A program made the position numbers and the translations under genes. Of a stretch of 36,750 nt of DNA, positions 1-8,370 are shown piece after piece (within the stretch, counting starts at the first letter, position 1; the number at the start of each line of letters is the position of its first letter). The notes under the pieces are model-generated. The model did not search any database, was not told the origin of the DNA, and was given only the letters and a program-made list of their open reading frames with translations. This DNA is from Negativicutes bacterium. Its GTDB lineage: Bacteria; Bacillota; Negativicutes; JAGPMH01. The stretch covers positions 1 to 36,750 of the forward strand of contig JAGPMH010000016.1 in NCBI GenBank assembly GCA_018052945.1, read 5' to 3'.

Positions 1-26
1 TATTTTTTAAAAATTATCACTAAATG

Positions 27-86
27 ATAAAAAAAACAGATAAGATCAAGTCAAAATTACCTTTAGGTACTAACTAATCTTATCTG
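27..86 (-). terminator. Rho-independent terminator after phoU
   Basis: A 10-bp perfect inverted repeat (CAGATAAGAT at 37-46 pairing with 77-86) is followed, in the minus-strand direction, by a run of eight or more T. A smaller inner stem (58-62 with 65-69) shortens the loop. It lies just past the phoU stop codon and closes the pstB-phoU unit. Confidence 0.85.
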
Positions 87-93
87 ACGATTT

Positions 94-753
94 TTAATTT
101 TTTCTCATTCTTTGCGCAGTAACTAGATAAATCACCCATTCTGCAATATTAGTAGCATGATCGGCAATTCTTTCGATATATCGTGCTACAAACATCAATT
201 GTGTCGATTGCTTGATTTTCCCTGAATCTTGAGCCATTATTTTTGACAATTCACAAAATATTTTTTTATATAAATCATCAACCTTATCATCTTTAATACA
301 AACAGCCTCTGCCAAGGATATATCTAAATTAATATATGATTTCAACGCATCTTCCAACATTTCTTGCGCAATGGTCGCCATTTGTGGCATATCAACTAAC
401 GGCTTTACTAACTGTTCCTGTGCTAACTCTAACGCAATTTCAGCAATATTAGTAGCATGATCACCAATTCGTTCTAAATCAGTTGATATTTTAAAGCCAG
501 TTCCAATAATTCTTAAATCCTTAGCTAACGGTTGTTGCCTAGCAATTAACACCATACATTTATCTTCAATTGCAATTTCCATAGCATCAATAACATCATC
601 ACCATCAATTACAGCTTGTGCTAAATTCAGATCCTGTTCAATTAATGCCTTCATCGCTTGGTGCATCGCAAGATCTACTGCCTGCCCCATAGAAGATATA
701 TTTTGTCTTAATGCTTCTAATTCATCATTATAACTTTGTCTGGTACTTACCAT
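94..753 (-). CDS. phoU: Phosphate-signalling regulator PhoU
   Basis: PhoU links the PstSCAB phosphate transporter to the PhoR/PhoB-type two-component system and represses the Pho response when phosphate is plentiful. The 219-residue product has the usual family length and two copies of the PhoU helical-bundle repeat, each carrying the signature ERI(G/A)DHATNIAE (about residues 94-105 and 194-205); these acidic/histidine positions bind metal clusters in known structures. It follows pstB by 24 bp and is clearly its operon partner. A strong terminator lies directly downstream. It is cytoplasmic and acts at the membrane through PstB and the sensor kinase, neither kinase nor PstSCA being encoded in this window. 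Confidence 0.96.
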   Translation of the reverse strand: MVSTRQSYNDELEALRQNISSMGQAVDLAMHQAMKALIEQDLNLAQAVIDGDDVIDAMEIAIEDKCMVLIARQQPLAKDLRIIGTGFKISTDLERIGDHATNIAEIALELAQEQLVKPLVDMPQMATIAQEMLEDALKSYINLDISLAEAVCIKDDKVDDLYKKIFCELSKIMAQDSGKIKQSTQLMFVARYIERIADHATNIAEWVIYLVTAQRMRKN

Positions 754-777
754 GTTGTAGCCCCCTTATCTCATTAT

Positions 778-1533
778 TTAGCCAAACCGACCGGTAATAT
801 AATCTTCCGTTCGTTTTTCTTTTGGTCTGGTAAAAATCAAATCAGTCTTATCATATTCGACTAATTCACCATTAAGAAAAAACGCCGTATTATCAGAAAC
901 CCTTGCCGCTTGTTGCATATTGTGAGTAACCATTACAATTGTATAATCCTTTTTCAACTCCGAAACTAGTTCTTCCACCTTCATTGTTGAAATAGGATCA
1001 AGAGCTGAGCATGGTTCATCCATCAATAACACTTCCGGTTCTACCGCTAACAATCTGGCAATACAAAGGCGTTGTTGTTGCCCCCCTGACATTCCCATCG
1101 CCGAAGCTTTTAACCGATCTTTAACTTCACTCCACAATGCAGCACCGGTTAAGCTTCTTTCAACGATTTCATCTAGCACTTTTTTATCGCTAATACCATG
1201 AATTCTCGGGCCATATGCTATATTGTCATAAATTGACATCGGGAAAGGATTAGGCCGTTGAAAAACCATCCCAACTTTTTTCCTCAGCATTACCACATCA
1301 GTATCAGGGTGATAAATATTTACACCATCAATTAAGATTTCACCTTCGATTTTAACATTATCCACCAAGTCATTCATTCGATTAATACTTTTAATAAAAG
1401 TAGATTTACCACACCCCGACGGGCCTATTAATGCCAAAACACTATTTTTTTCTACCTTTAACGAAATTTCTTTTAACGCTAAACTATTGCCATAATATAA
1501 ATTAAGCTTTTGCGCTTCAATTTTGCAAGTCAT
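778..1533 (-). CDS. pstB: Phosphate ABC transporter ATP-binding protein PstB
   Basis: ATPase of the high-affinity phosphate importer PstSCAB. The 251-residue protein shows Walker [10 protein letters not shown] (about residues 38-46), the ABC signature MSGGQQQR, Walker B VLLMDEP and an H-loop in MVTHNM. The segment [21 protein letters not shown] after the Q-loop is typical of PstB rather than other ABC ATPases. The ATG start at 1533 has an AAGGAG site seven bases upstream. A Pho box precedes it, so phosphate control is very likely. The permeases pstC/pstA and the binding protein pstS, normally immediately upstream, are absent here, so PstB must work with subunits encoded elsewhere. Confidence 0.97.
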   Translation of the reverse strand: MTCKIEAQKLNLYYGNSLALKEISLKVEKNSVLALIGPSGCGKSTFIKSINRMNDLVDNVKIEGEILIDGVNIYHPDTDVVMLRKKVGMVFQRPNPFPMSIYDNIAYGPRIHGISDKKVLDEIVERSLTGAALWSEVKDRLKASAMGMSGGQQQRLCIARLLAVEPEVLLMDEPCSALDPISTMKVEELVSELKKDYTIVMVTHNMQQAARVSDNTAFFLNGELVEYDKTDLIFTRPKEKRTEDYITGRFG

Positions 1534-1538
1534 AACAA

Positions 1539-1587
1539 AGAACTCCTTTACTTGTTATATATTTTGACTATAACATTAAGGAGTTCT
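1539..1587 (-). promoter_or_regulatory. Inverted repeat masking the pstB Shine-Dalgarno site
   Basis: AGAACTCCTT (1539-1548) and AAGGAGTTCT (1578-1587) are perfect 10-bp complements. In minus-strand RNA the downstream arm contains the AAGGAG ribosome site of pstB. The upstream arm lies before the expected start point of the Pho-box promoter, so only read-through RNA from the SDR gene would fold this way. The pairing is seen; the regulatory meaning is inferred. Confidence 0.5.
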
Positions 1588-1620
1588 ATTATTGTTAATA
1601 AATTGTAAAGTTTTTGTTAA
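1567..1620 (-). promoter_or_regulatory. Pho box and promoter of pstB-phoU
   Basis: In the minus-strand sense the region reads TTAACA-N5-TTTACA-N5-TTAACA (1620-1615, 1609-1604, 1598-1593), three direct repeats at exact 11-bp spacing. This matches the PhoP/PhoB-type Pho box of Gram-positive bacteria (TTaACA repeats about 5 bp apart). A TATAGT -10 element follows at 1572-1567 and there is no recognisable -35, as expected for an activated Pho promoter. The box touches the SDR stop codon. The likely activator is the response regulator encoded at 2387-3079. Confidence 0.8.
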
Positions 1621-1622
1621 TT

Positions 1623-2378
1623 TTAATAAGAGCTGATCCCACCGTCAACTGACCAAGTCGCACCAACCACAAAACTGGCTTGTTCTGAAGCCAAAAAATA
1701 AATTACATTAGCAACTTCTGTAGCCTTACCAATCCGCCCTAACGGATAAAGTTGTGCTAATTCTTCCAACGCCTTATCTTTATCAGCTACACCGGAAAAT
1801 TGGTTTTGTGTCAATGGAGTATCAATATCGCCGGGACAAACACAGTTAACTCTAATGTGGTATGGCGCTAATTCTAAAGCCAGGGCTTTTGAGAATACTG
1901 TTAAGGCTCCTTTAGAGGCACAATAAGCTGTGCACAAAAAGTTACCGTTAATCCCGGCATCTGACGAGATATTAACAATAGCACCGCTTTGTTGTTTTTT
2001 CATTTGAATTGCAACCTCTTTAGCCATAAAATAAGCCGCTTTAATATTTATATTCATCATTTCATCAAAATCAGCTTCACTCATATCCATAATCGCTTTT
2101 TCATAGTACAATCCAGCATTGTTAATTAGCACATCTACTTTATGATAGTTATCAATGATTTTTTTTACAAGATTTTGACATTCACTGACTTTACTAAGAT
2201 CACATCTTATAAATTCAACACTATCACCAACTGCCCTTAAGGCTATAGTTGCAGCTTCTCCTTTAACCTGATCCCGACCAATAATAATAACTTTAGCGTT
2301 ATTCTCTAAAAATAGTTTGGCACTGGCAAAACCAATTCCTGAAGTTCCGCCAGTAATAATAACAACTTTATCTTTCAT
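1623..2378 (-). CDS. Short-chain dehydrogenase/reductase (SDR), substrate unknown
   Basis: Classical NAD(P)-dependent SDR of about 251 residues. It has the N-terminal Rossmann motif TGGTSGIG, the NNAG motif, the catalytic serine in VNISSDAG, the YCASK motif (catalytic Tyr and Lys) and the PGDIDTP segment after the active site. It looks like FabG or glucose-dehydrogenase-type members, but the substrate cannot be read from sequence. I prefer the ATG at 2378, because AGGAG at 2388-2384 sits five bases before it and an upstream GTG at 2384 overlaps that site. It begins 8 bp after the response-regulator stop and is co-transcribed with it, an unusual partner where a PhoR-type kinase would be expected. 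Confidence 0.9.
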   Translation of the reverse strand: MKDKVVIITGGTSGIGFASAKLFLENNAKVIIIGRDQVKGEAATIALRAVGDSVEFIRCDLSKVSECQNLVKKIIDNYHKVDVLINNAGLYYEKAIMDMSEADFDEMMNINIKAAYFMAKEVAIQMKKQQSGAIVNISSDAGINGNFLCTAYCASKGALTVFSKALALELAPYHIRVNCVCPGDIDTPLTQNQFSGVADKDKALEELAQLYPLGRIGKATEVANVIYFLASEQASFVVGATWSVDGGISSY

Positions 2379-2386
2379 CTGCACTC

Positions 2387-3079
2387 CTATAACTGGCGTA
2401 AGCGATAACCAATACCGCGAACCGTTTCAATAGCCTCTGCAACCTTCGGCTCACCTTCAAGCTTAACCCTTAAATGCCTAATATGAACGTCAACTGTTCT
2501 GGTATCACCATAATAATCATAACCCCAGATTTTTTCCAATAACTGTTCACGCGAATAAGCCTTGCCAATATTCGTCATAAATAACTTTAATAATTCATAT
2601 TCCTTTGGTGTTAATTCAAGCTTAGTTATCCCTAAAAATATCTCATAATTATTAAAATTAATTTTTAAAGGACCGACTACTAACTCCCCTTCAGCTTGAG
2701 GATCTTTGGCACTTCTGCGCAATACTGCTTTAACTCTAGCCAATAACTCCCTAGGGCTAAAGGGCTTAGTCATATAATCATCAGCACCTAATTCTAAGCC
2801 AATTATTTTATCAATTTCTTCATTACGAGCCGTTAACATAATAATCGGCATTGAGGCTGTTTTATTATTCAATTTAACTTTTCGACAAACTTCCAGTCCA
2901 TCTACACCCGGCAACATCAAGTCTAACAACATTAGGCTATAAGTAAACTGTTCTACTAACTCCAGCGCCATTGTTCCGGTATCAGCCACAACAACTTCAT
3001 AACCTGATTTTTCTAAATTAAATTTTATCAACTCACTAATTGACAGCTCATCTTCAACCACTAAAATCTTAGTTTTCAT
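2387..3079 (-). CDS. OmpR/PhoB-family response regulator
   Basis: Two-component response regulator of 230 residues. The receiver domain (about 1-118) has the acidic pair in VVEDE, the phosphorylated Asp in LMLLDLMLPG, Thr in MLTAR and Lys in MTKPF. The C-terminal winged helix-turn-helix (about 130-228) ends in the OmpR-family TRTVDVHIRHLRVKL and ETVRGIGYRL motifs. The ATG at 3079 is chosen because AAGGAG lies seven bases upstream; an in-frame ATG at 3097 would place the ribosome site inside the gene. Overall it is PhoB/PhoP-like, and the Pho box two genes downstream supports that role. No histidine kinase gene accompanies it in the window. Confidence 0.93.
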   Translation of the reverse strand: MKTKILVVEDELSISELIKFNLEKSGYEVVVADTGTMALELVEQFTYSLMLLDLMLPGVDGLEVCRKVKLNNKTASMPIIMLTARNEEIDKIIGLELGADDYMTKPFSPRELLARVKAVLRRSAKDPQAEGELVVGPLKINFNNYEIFLGITKLELTPKEYELLKLFMTNIGKAYSREQLLEKIWGYDYYGDTRTVDVHIRHLRVKLEGEPKVAEAIETVRGIGYRLRQL

Positions 3080-3118
3080 AAAATCTCCTTGCTCCAATAA
3101 CTTTTACTGTTACTTTCA

Positions 3119-3147
3119 ATATTAAAAGCTGTTTTATTTTAAGTCAA
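3119..3147 (-). promoter_or_regulatory. Sigma-A type promoter of the response-regulator gene
   Basis: In the minus-strand sense TTGACT (3147-3142) and TAATAT (3124-3119) are separated by exactly 17 bp. The -35 hexamer lies inside the distal arm of the hup palindrome, so terminator and promoter overlap. The predicted start is near 3112, leaving a leader of about 32 nt. Confidence 0.6.
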
Positions 3148-3197
3148 TATATAATAAAAGCCAGGTATTAACCTGGCTTTTATTATATATTGACTTA
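3140..3197. terminator. Long palindromic terminator over the hup stop codon
   Basis: Arms 3140-3166 and 3171-3197 are perfect 27-bp complements around a 4-nt ATTA loop. The GC-rich core AAGCCAGGT/ACCTGGCTT flanked by A- and T-tracts is a standard bidirectional terminator. The arms extend about 16 bp beyond it and include the TAA stop of hup (3195-3197) on one side and a TTGACT -35 element on the other. It can end hup transcripts on the minus strand. Confidence 0.88.
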
Positions 3198-3467
3198 GTT
3201 TACAGCTTCTTTTAAACCTTTACCGGCTTTAAAAGCAGGGTTTTTTGATGCAGGAATAGTAATTTCCTCACCATTTTTAGGATTACGACCTTTTCTTTCT
3301 TCGCGAGTTCTAACTTCAAAAGTACCAAAACCGATTAATTGTACTTTATCTCCCGCTACTAAAGCTTCTTCGATGCTAGCGAATAAAGCATTAACTGCTT
3401 TTTCAGCATCTTTTTTTGCTAAGCCTGCTTTTTCAGCAACGCTAGCTACTAATTCTGTTTTGTTCAC
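3195..3467 (-). CDS. hup: HU-family nucleoid DNA-binding protein
   Basis: A 90-residue histone-like protein that binds and bends DNA as a dimer and compacts the nucleoid. It has the full HU fold: N-terminal helices ([16 protein letters not shown]), the [18 protein letters not shown] signature (about residues 46-63) and the DNA-embracing arm ending in [14 protein letters not shown]. The start codon is GTG at 3467, with AGGGGG seven to twelve bases upstream. It is probably a single-gene unit ended by the long palindrome covering its stop codon. An HU gene next to mazG and mfd is a common Firmicute arrangement. Confidence 0.97.
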   Translation of the reverse strand: MNKTELVASVAEKAGLAKKDAEKAVNALFASIEEALVAGDKVQLIGFGTFEVRTREERKGRNPKNGEEITIPASKNPAFKAGKGLKEAVN

Positions 3468-3515
3468 GCAAATAGCCCCCTCAAAAATGATTACGAATAG
3501 CTTTATTCGCTATTT
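3468..3515 (-). promoter_or_regulatory. Leader inverted repeat next to the hup ribosome site
   Basis: In the minus-strand sense CAAATAGC (3515-3508) can pair with GCTATTTG, which follows the GGGGG ribosome-site core directly and ends just before the GTG start. A smaller stem (CGAATA/TATTCG) lies inside. Pairing could limit ribosome access; no function is known. Confidence 0.35.
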
Positions 3516-3568
3516 GTGTTTTTATTCCTCTATTTAATCACAAATTTTCTTGTTTTTTTACAGAAAAT

Positions 3569-5029
3569 CTACATTTTTAAGACTTTTGCCTCATTCCATG
3601 CATCATCTAATTCCTTTAATGTAAATTCATTCCATTTTCTACCACTGTTCTTTACGGCATCTTCTACATGAGAAAAACGCTCCATAAACTTATTATTAGT
3701 AAGATTTAATGCTACTTCTGCATCAACTTTTAAGAAACGGGCTAAATTAACAATTGTGAAAATAACATCGCCTAATTCAGCTTCAATTTCCTGAAAATCA
3801 TTCTCACTCATTGCCATTCTCAATTCGATAATTTCTTCTGCTAATTTGTCCCATACAAATTTTATATCAGTCCAATCAAATCCAACCTTAGCAGCTTTAC
3901 CTTGTAATTTACTAGCACGTGCCAAGCTTGGCAAATCTTTGGGAATGCCATCTAAAATGCGCTCTCTTTGACCTTTTTTTTCAGCTTTTTTTATTTTATC
4001 CCAATTTAAAACAACTTCACCGGCATCTTTGATATTAATTTCACCAAAAACATGCGGATGTCTTCTAATTAACTTTTCTGTGACGCCATCAATTACATCC
4101 TGCATGCTAAATTCACCGGATTCCTCGGCAACTCTGGCATGAAAAACAATTTGCAGTAACAAATCACCTAGTTCCTCACACAATAACGCACTATCTTGTA
4201 AATCAATCGCCTCTAAAACTTCATAAACCTCTTCAATAATATATTTTCTCAAACTTTGATGATTTTGTTCAATATCCCATAAACAGCCTCCCGGCGAACG
4301 CAATGTCGCCATTACATTAGTTAATTCCGCCAATTCAAATACCGCAGTCTTAGCTTCATCCACCGGTGGCACATATAAACTTGTTAAATGGTCGATATTT
4401 TCTTGACGATCTAATTCATATAGCGGAATTTCCATAATCTCTTCATCAGCTAACCCTAAGTTACGCACTAGCGTTACCATAAAATCATCAGGATACCGCT
4501 CCATTAAGCTCAACTTTGCTTCTGAGGCAATTTGACGATTATAGACCTGCGTGACAACTAACGCTTGTTTCAAGTCTGCCGGTAGACTATGAATATCCCC
4601 ACTATCAATAATCATTAGACCATTAATAGGGTCAACCCCTAATTTTACATACAGCACTTCCATAAAACTCATCCCTGGTAATATTGTAAAATCAATATTT
4701 TCTGTTTTTACTAGGTCTTGCAATAGAGTTACCGTTTTTTCTGCCACTAACGGGCTCCCTGGCACTGCATAGACGATATCCTTACCACTTTTCGCTTTTT
4801 TGAGACAATCTTCCACAATAGCTTGATAAACTTCTGCAAAACTGTCTTTAGTTTCATAATATTTATCATAACTCCGAAATTTCAGTCCTTTATCTTTCAG
4901 AACTTCTACCGTCGGATGCTTTGAGGTTCTTAAACACAAATAATCTGCAGTGCTAATTTTCTCCCACGTTTCCATTGTCAGTAAGCCAAAATTTCCTGGC
5001 CCTAACCCTACTACCGTTATGCTACCCAT
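3569..5029 (-). CDS. mazG: MazG-type nucleoside triphosphate pyrophosphohydrolase with methylase-like N-terminus (YabN type)
   Basis: The 486-residue protein joins two modules. Residues about 1-215 form a tetrapyrrole-methylase-like (SAM methyltransferase) domain, starting GSITVVGLGPGNFGLLT and containing AVPGSPLVAEKTV. Residues about 225-486 hold two MazG all-alpha NTP-PPase repeats. The first has the metal-binding pattern EEVYEVLEAID...EELGDLLLQIVFHA; the second is EEIIELRMAM...EAELGDVIFTIVNLARF. MazG enzymes hydrolyse NTPs to NMP and pyrophosphate and remove aberrant nucleotides; the N-terminal domain's role in this fusion is unclear. Start ATG 5029 overlaps the mfd stop by one base (TAATG), with AAGGAG inside the mfd end, so the two genes are translationally coupled. 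Confidence 0.94.
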   Translation of the reverse strand: MGSITVVGLGPGNFGLLTMETWEKISTADYLCLRTSKHPTVEVLKDKGLKFRSYDKYYETKDSFAEVYQAIVEDCLKKAKSGKDIVYAVPGSPLVAEKTVTLLQDLVKTENIDFTILPGMSFMEVLYVKLGVDPINGLMIIDSGDIHSLPADLKQALVVTQVYNRQIASEAKLSLMERYPDDFMVTLVRNLGLADEEIMEIPLYELDRQENIDHLTSLYVPPVDEAKTAVFELAELTNVMATLRSPGGCLWDIEQNHQSLRKYIIEEVYEVLEAIDLQDSALLCEELGDLLLQIVFHARVAEESGEFSMQDVIDGVTEKLIRRHPHVFGEINIKDAGEVVLNWDKIKKAEKKGQRERILDGIPKDLPSLARASKLQGKAAKVGFDWTDIKFVWDKLAEEIIELRMAMSENDFQEIEAELGDVIFTIVNLARFLKVDAEVALNLTNNKFMERFSHVEDAVKNSGRKWNEFTLKELDDAWNEAKVLKM

Positions 5030-8000
5030 TATTTATCTCCTTTTTCTGTCCCTGCTAAAATTCCCAGGATTTTTTTTAGTTGCTGTAAGATATGTTTATT
5101 ATTAAAGTTAATTAAAATTCGCTCCGGTGGACCTTGTAATATTTTCACCTTATGCAACAGTTGTTCTTGGAGCTTAATGATATTTTCCACATTAATATTA
5201 ACATTTTCACCTAAAATGATATCTAATCGATTATGCTGTTCTAAAATACTCTCAATACCAAGCTCTCGCATTATATTTTTTATTCTTGCTACTTCTAATA
5301 AATTCAAAGTAGCAATACTAGGCTCACCAAAACGGTCAATTAACTCTGCAATGATTGCACTAATATGCTCTTCAGTTCTTACTGCTGCTATTTTTTGATA
5401 AAACTCTATTTTATGCATAGCATCATTAATATAATCACCACTTAAATATGCTTCCACTTTTATTTCGATAGTCGGCTCCGGTTGAAGTTTAACCGGTTGA
5501 CCGGTTTTCAGCTCTTGCATTGCTTCTTCTAACAAACGACAATACATTTCAAAACCAACACTGGCAATATGTCCATGTTGCTGCGCTCCCAATAAATTTC
5601 CAGCACCACGGATTTCCAGGTCGCGCATAGCGATTTTAAAACCAGCTCCCAGTTCAGCAAATTCCTTTATCGCCTGTAACCGTTTTTCTGCAACTTCTGT
5701 TAAAACCTTATCTTTACGATAAGTCAAATAAGCAAATGCCATCACATGAGATCGGCCTACCCGGCCTCTCATTTGATAAAGTTGTGATAATCCAAAATGA
5801 TCCGCGTCATAAACAATAATAGTATTGGCATTAGGAACATCCAAACCATTTTCTATAATACTGGTACAAACCAGCACATCATATTTTCCTTCATAAAACT
5901 CTACCATTACCTTTTCTAACAAAGCTTCCGACATTTGACCATGCGCAGTTTGAATTCTGGCATCAGGCAACATTTGAGCTAAATGATGGCTGATTTTATC
6001 AATACTTGCAACTTTATTATAAACTAAATAAACTTGTCCACCGCGCTTTAATTCACGCTTAATAGCATCTTTAATAACCTCATCATTATTTTCAACAACA
6101 TAAGTTTGTACCGGAATGCGTTCTTCAGGCGGTGTTTCAATAATACTCATATCGCGAGCACCCACAAGCGACATATGAAGTGTTCGTGGAATTGGCGTCG
6201 CACTTAATGTTAAACAATCAATACCAGCGCTAAGCTTCTTCATTTTTTCCTTCTGCGCTACCCCAAAGCGTTGTTCCTCATCTACAATTAATAAGCCCAA
6301 ATCCTTAAACTTTACCGTTTTATTAAGAATTCGATGTGTACCAACTAACACATCCACTCTGCCAGTTTCAACTTTTTCCAAGGTTTCTTGTTGTTCTTTA
6401 GCTGTTCTAAAGCGACAAATCAAATCAACCACCGGCCCAAATTTAGCAAAACGACTCTTAAAGGTTTGAAAATGTTGTTGCGCCAACACTGTCGTCGGTA
6501 CTAACACTGCCACTTGTTTACCACTCATCACCGCTTTAAAGGCAGCTCTAACAGCAACCTCTGTCTTGCCAAAGCCGACATCACCACACAACAGACGATC
6601 CATCGGTTCAGCTTTTTCCATGTCCGCTTTTATCTCTTTAATCGCTTGCAATTGATCTGGTGTTTCCTCATAAGCAAAGGCATCCTCAAACTCAGCTTGC
6701 CAATTATTATCTTGCTCAAACGCAAAACCGGTAGCAACCTGTCTAGTCGCGTAAAGTTCAATTAATTCCTTCGCAATATCGGCAACTGCAGCTTTGGCTT
6801 TACTTTTAGTCTTATGCCAATCAGTTCCGCCCATTTTGCTAAGTTTGGGAGTTTGACCCTCGGCTCCAATATATTTTTGCAATAAATTAACTTGATCTGT
6901 CGGTACAAAAATTTTGTCAGTACCCGCATATTTTATATGTAAATAATCCTTTTTTATTCCGGCTAAATCAATCGTTTCAACACCAATATATTTACCTATA
7001 CCATGATTAATATGTACAACATAATCGCCAATATTGATATCACGAAAATAAGCTATTTTTTCACCCTTAGCTACTCGTTGCAATGGCTTTTTCTTTTGAG
7101 TACCTAAAATCTCTTTTTCTGTTACTACAACAACTTTCGCTTCCGGTAACTCAAAGCCATTATTAAACACATTAATGGCGATAGTAATACCTTCCGCAAA
7201 ATCAATCGGCTCCTTTGCTGCAAAGCAAGCTCTTACGTTATAGCGTGCTAATTCTTCTTGCAAAGATAAAGCTTTTTGCTTAGTACTCATAAAAATTACA
7301 ATTTTGTAGTTTTTATGACGCCAGGCTTTAATTTCGTTGGCCAGCAACTCTATTTTCTTATGAAATGGCACCACAGATTTACTAACAATACTTATAACTT
7401 CTTTAGGCTCGCTATACTGTGGTTTTTGTAATAATAAAGTCAAGTATAAAATATTGTAATTTTTCGCAAACTCCACAATTTCTTGCCAAGAAAATAATTG
7501 TTTCTTAACTTCGGGATTTTCTTGTAAAATCTTTTCAATTTGCTCTTTAATTCGCGCCGGTTCATCAAAAATAACAGTACTGTCCTGTGGTAGATAACTC
7601 AAACAATTCGCCATTTTATCATAATCTTCCGGTTGCGCTAATGGTAAAATATCAATTTGCGAAATGCTATCTAGTGACAGTTTACTATTAATGTCATAAG
7701 TCCTTATGGAATCAATTTCATCACCATAAAACTCTATTCTAATCGGTTGAGTTGCATTAACCGGAAATACATCAATAATTCCGCCACGCACACTAAATTC
7801 ACCCATTATTTCTACTTCATCAACTCTGACATAACCTAATTTCACTAATCTTTCTAAAACATTTTCTAATTCAATACTCATTCGTAGCTTTAAATTAATT
7901 CTTGCCTGCTCAAAGTCATGTTTTGAAAGATTTTTTTGAATAACAGCTTCACCGGTCGTCAACACAATAATATTTTCGTTACGCACCAATTTCCCTAAAA

Positions 8001-8313
8001 CATCAAGGCGCTGTGCCACAAGCTCCAAGCTTTTCGCCACTGCAGAAAAACTAACTACATCTAAAGACGGTAATTTTACAATCTGCGTTTGTGGTAACAA
8101 GCTACTCAAATCACTTTCTAGCTGCGCCATACTATCCTTGCTACTAGTGATAATGATAGTTGCTTTTTGCGCCAAATTATATCCCTTGGCAATAATCAGA
8201 CTTTTTTGCGTACCTGCAACACCATAAATAAGACTTTGTTGTTGAGAAAAAGCATAACATTCACTAGCTTTTATAATATTGTCATCATTAAAAATATCAA
8301 AAAAATTCTTCAT
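5029..8313 (-). CDS. mfd: Transcription-repair coupling factor Mfd
   Basis: Mfd removes RNA polymerase stalled at DNA lesions and recruits UvrA to start nucleotide excision repair. The 1094-residue protein shows the UvrB-like N-terminal region with MGEFSVRGGIIDVFP, the CarD-like polymerase-interaction domain (YVVHINHGIGKYIG...LHIKYAGTDKIFVPTDQ), then an SF2 helicase with Walker A GDVGFGKTE, the DEEQ box (IVDEEQRFGV), SATPIPRT and GRVGRS motifs, and the C-terminal TRCF domain. Start ATG 8313 has GAGGGG upstream. It has its own consensus promoter (8371-8399) and a leader hairpin, and is coupled to mazG. Its repair partners UvrA and UvrB are encoded 7 kb upstream on the same strand. Confidence 0.98.
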   Translation of the reverse strand: MKNFFDIFNDDNIIKASECYAFSQQQSLIYGVAGTQKSLIIAKGYNLAQKATIIITSSKDSMAQLESDLSSLLPQTQIVKLPSLDVVSFSAVAKSLELVAQRLDVLGKLVRNENIIVLTTGEAVIQKNLSKHDFEQARINLKLRMSIELENVLERLVKLGYVRVDEVEIMGEFSVRGGIIDVFPVNATQPIRIEFYGDEIDSIRTYDINSKLSLDSISQIDILPLAQPEDYDKMANCLSYLPQDSTVIFDEPARIKEQIEKILQENPEVKKQLFSWQEIVEFAKNYNILYLTLLLQKPQYSEPKEVISIVSKSVVPFHKKIELLANEIKAWRHKNYKIVIFMSTKQKALSLQEELARYNVRACFAAKEPIDFAEGITIAINVFNNGFELPEAKVVVVTEKEILGTQKKKPLQRVAKGEKIAYFRDINIGDYVVHINHGIGKYIGVETIDLAGIKKDYLHIKYAGTDKIFVPTDQVNLLQKYIGAEGQTPKLSKMGGTDWHKTKSKAKAAVADIAKELIELYATRQVATGFAFEQDNNWQAEFEDAFAYEETPDQLQAIKEIKADMEKAEPMDRLLCGDVGFGKTEVAVRAAFKAVMSGKQVAVLVPTTVLAQQHFQTFKSRFAKFGPVVDLICRFRTAKEQQETLEKVETGRVDVLVGTHRILNKTVKFKDLGLLIVDEEQRFGVAQKEKMKKLSAGIDCLTLSATPIPRTLHMSLVGARDMSIIETPPEERIPVQTYVVENNDEVIKDAIKRELKRGGQVYLVYNKVASIDKISHHLAQMLPDARIQTAHGQMSEALLEKVMVEFYEGKYDVLVCTSIIENGLDVPNANTIIVYDADHFGLSQLYQMRGRVGRSHVMAFAYLTYRKDKVLTEVAEKRLQAIKEFAELGAGFKIAMRDLEIRGAGNLLGAQQHGHIASVGFEMYCRLLEEAMQELKTGQPVKLQPEPTIEIKVEAYLSGDYINDAMHKIEFYQKIAAVRTEEHISAIIAELIDRFGEPSIATLNLLEVARIKNIMRELGIESILEQHNRLDIILGENVNINVENIIKLQEQLLHKVKILQGPPERILINFNNKHILQQLKKILGILAGTEKGDK

Positions 8314-8330
8314 TTTCCCCTCACCAATAC

Positions 8331-8368
8331 GAAAACGGGCTTTAGCATATGCTAAAGCCCTTGTTTTC
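8331..8368 (-). terminator. Strong hairpin in the mfd leader, possibly also ending the upstream operon
   Basis: The core 8337-8360 is a perfect 24-nt palindrome (GGGCTTTAGCAT then its complement). GAAAAC/GTTTTC arms (8331-8336 and 8363-8368) extend it to an 18-bp stem with a two-base bulge. It lies downstream of the mfd -10 element and before the mfd ribosome site. No T-run follows the extended stem, so it may act as a weak terminator for the rhodanese operon, as an attenuator, or as a 5' stabiliser. Confidence 0.6.
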
Positions 8369-8370
8369 TC

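Noticed and set aside
5177-8355. Plus-strand open frames inside mfd and elsewhere in the window
   Set aside because: They lie antisense to well-recognised genes, lack ribosome sites and show no family-like motifs.
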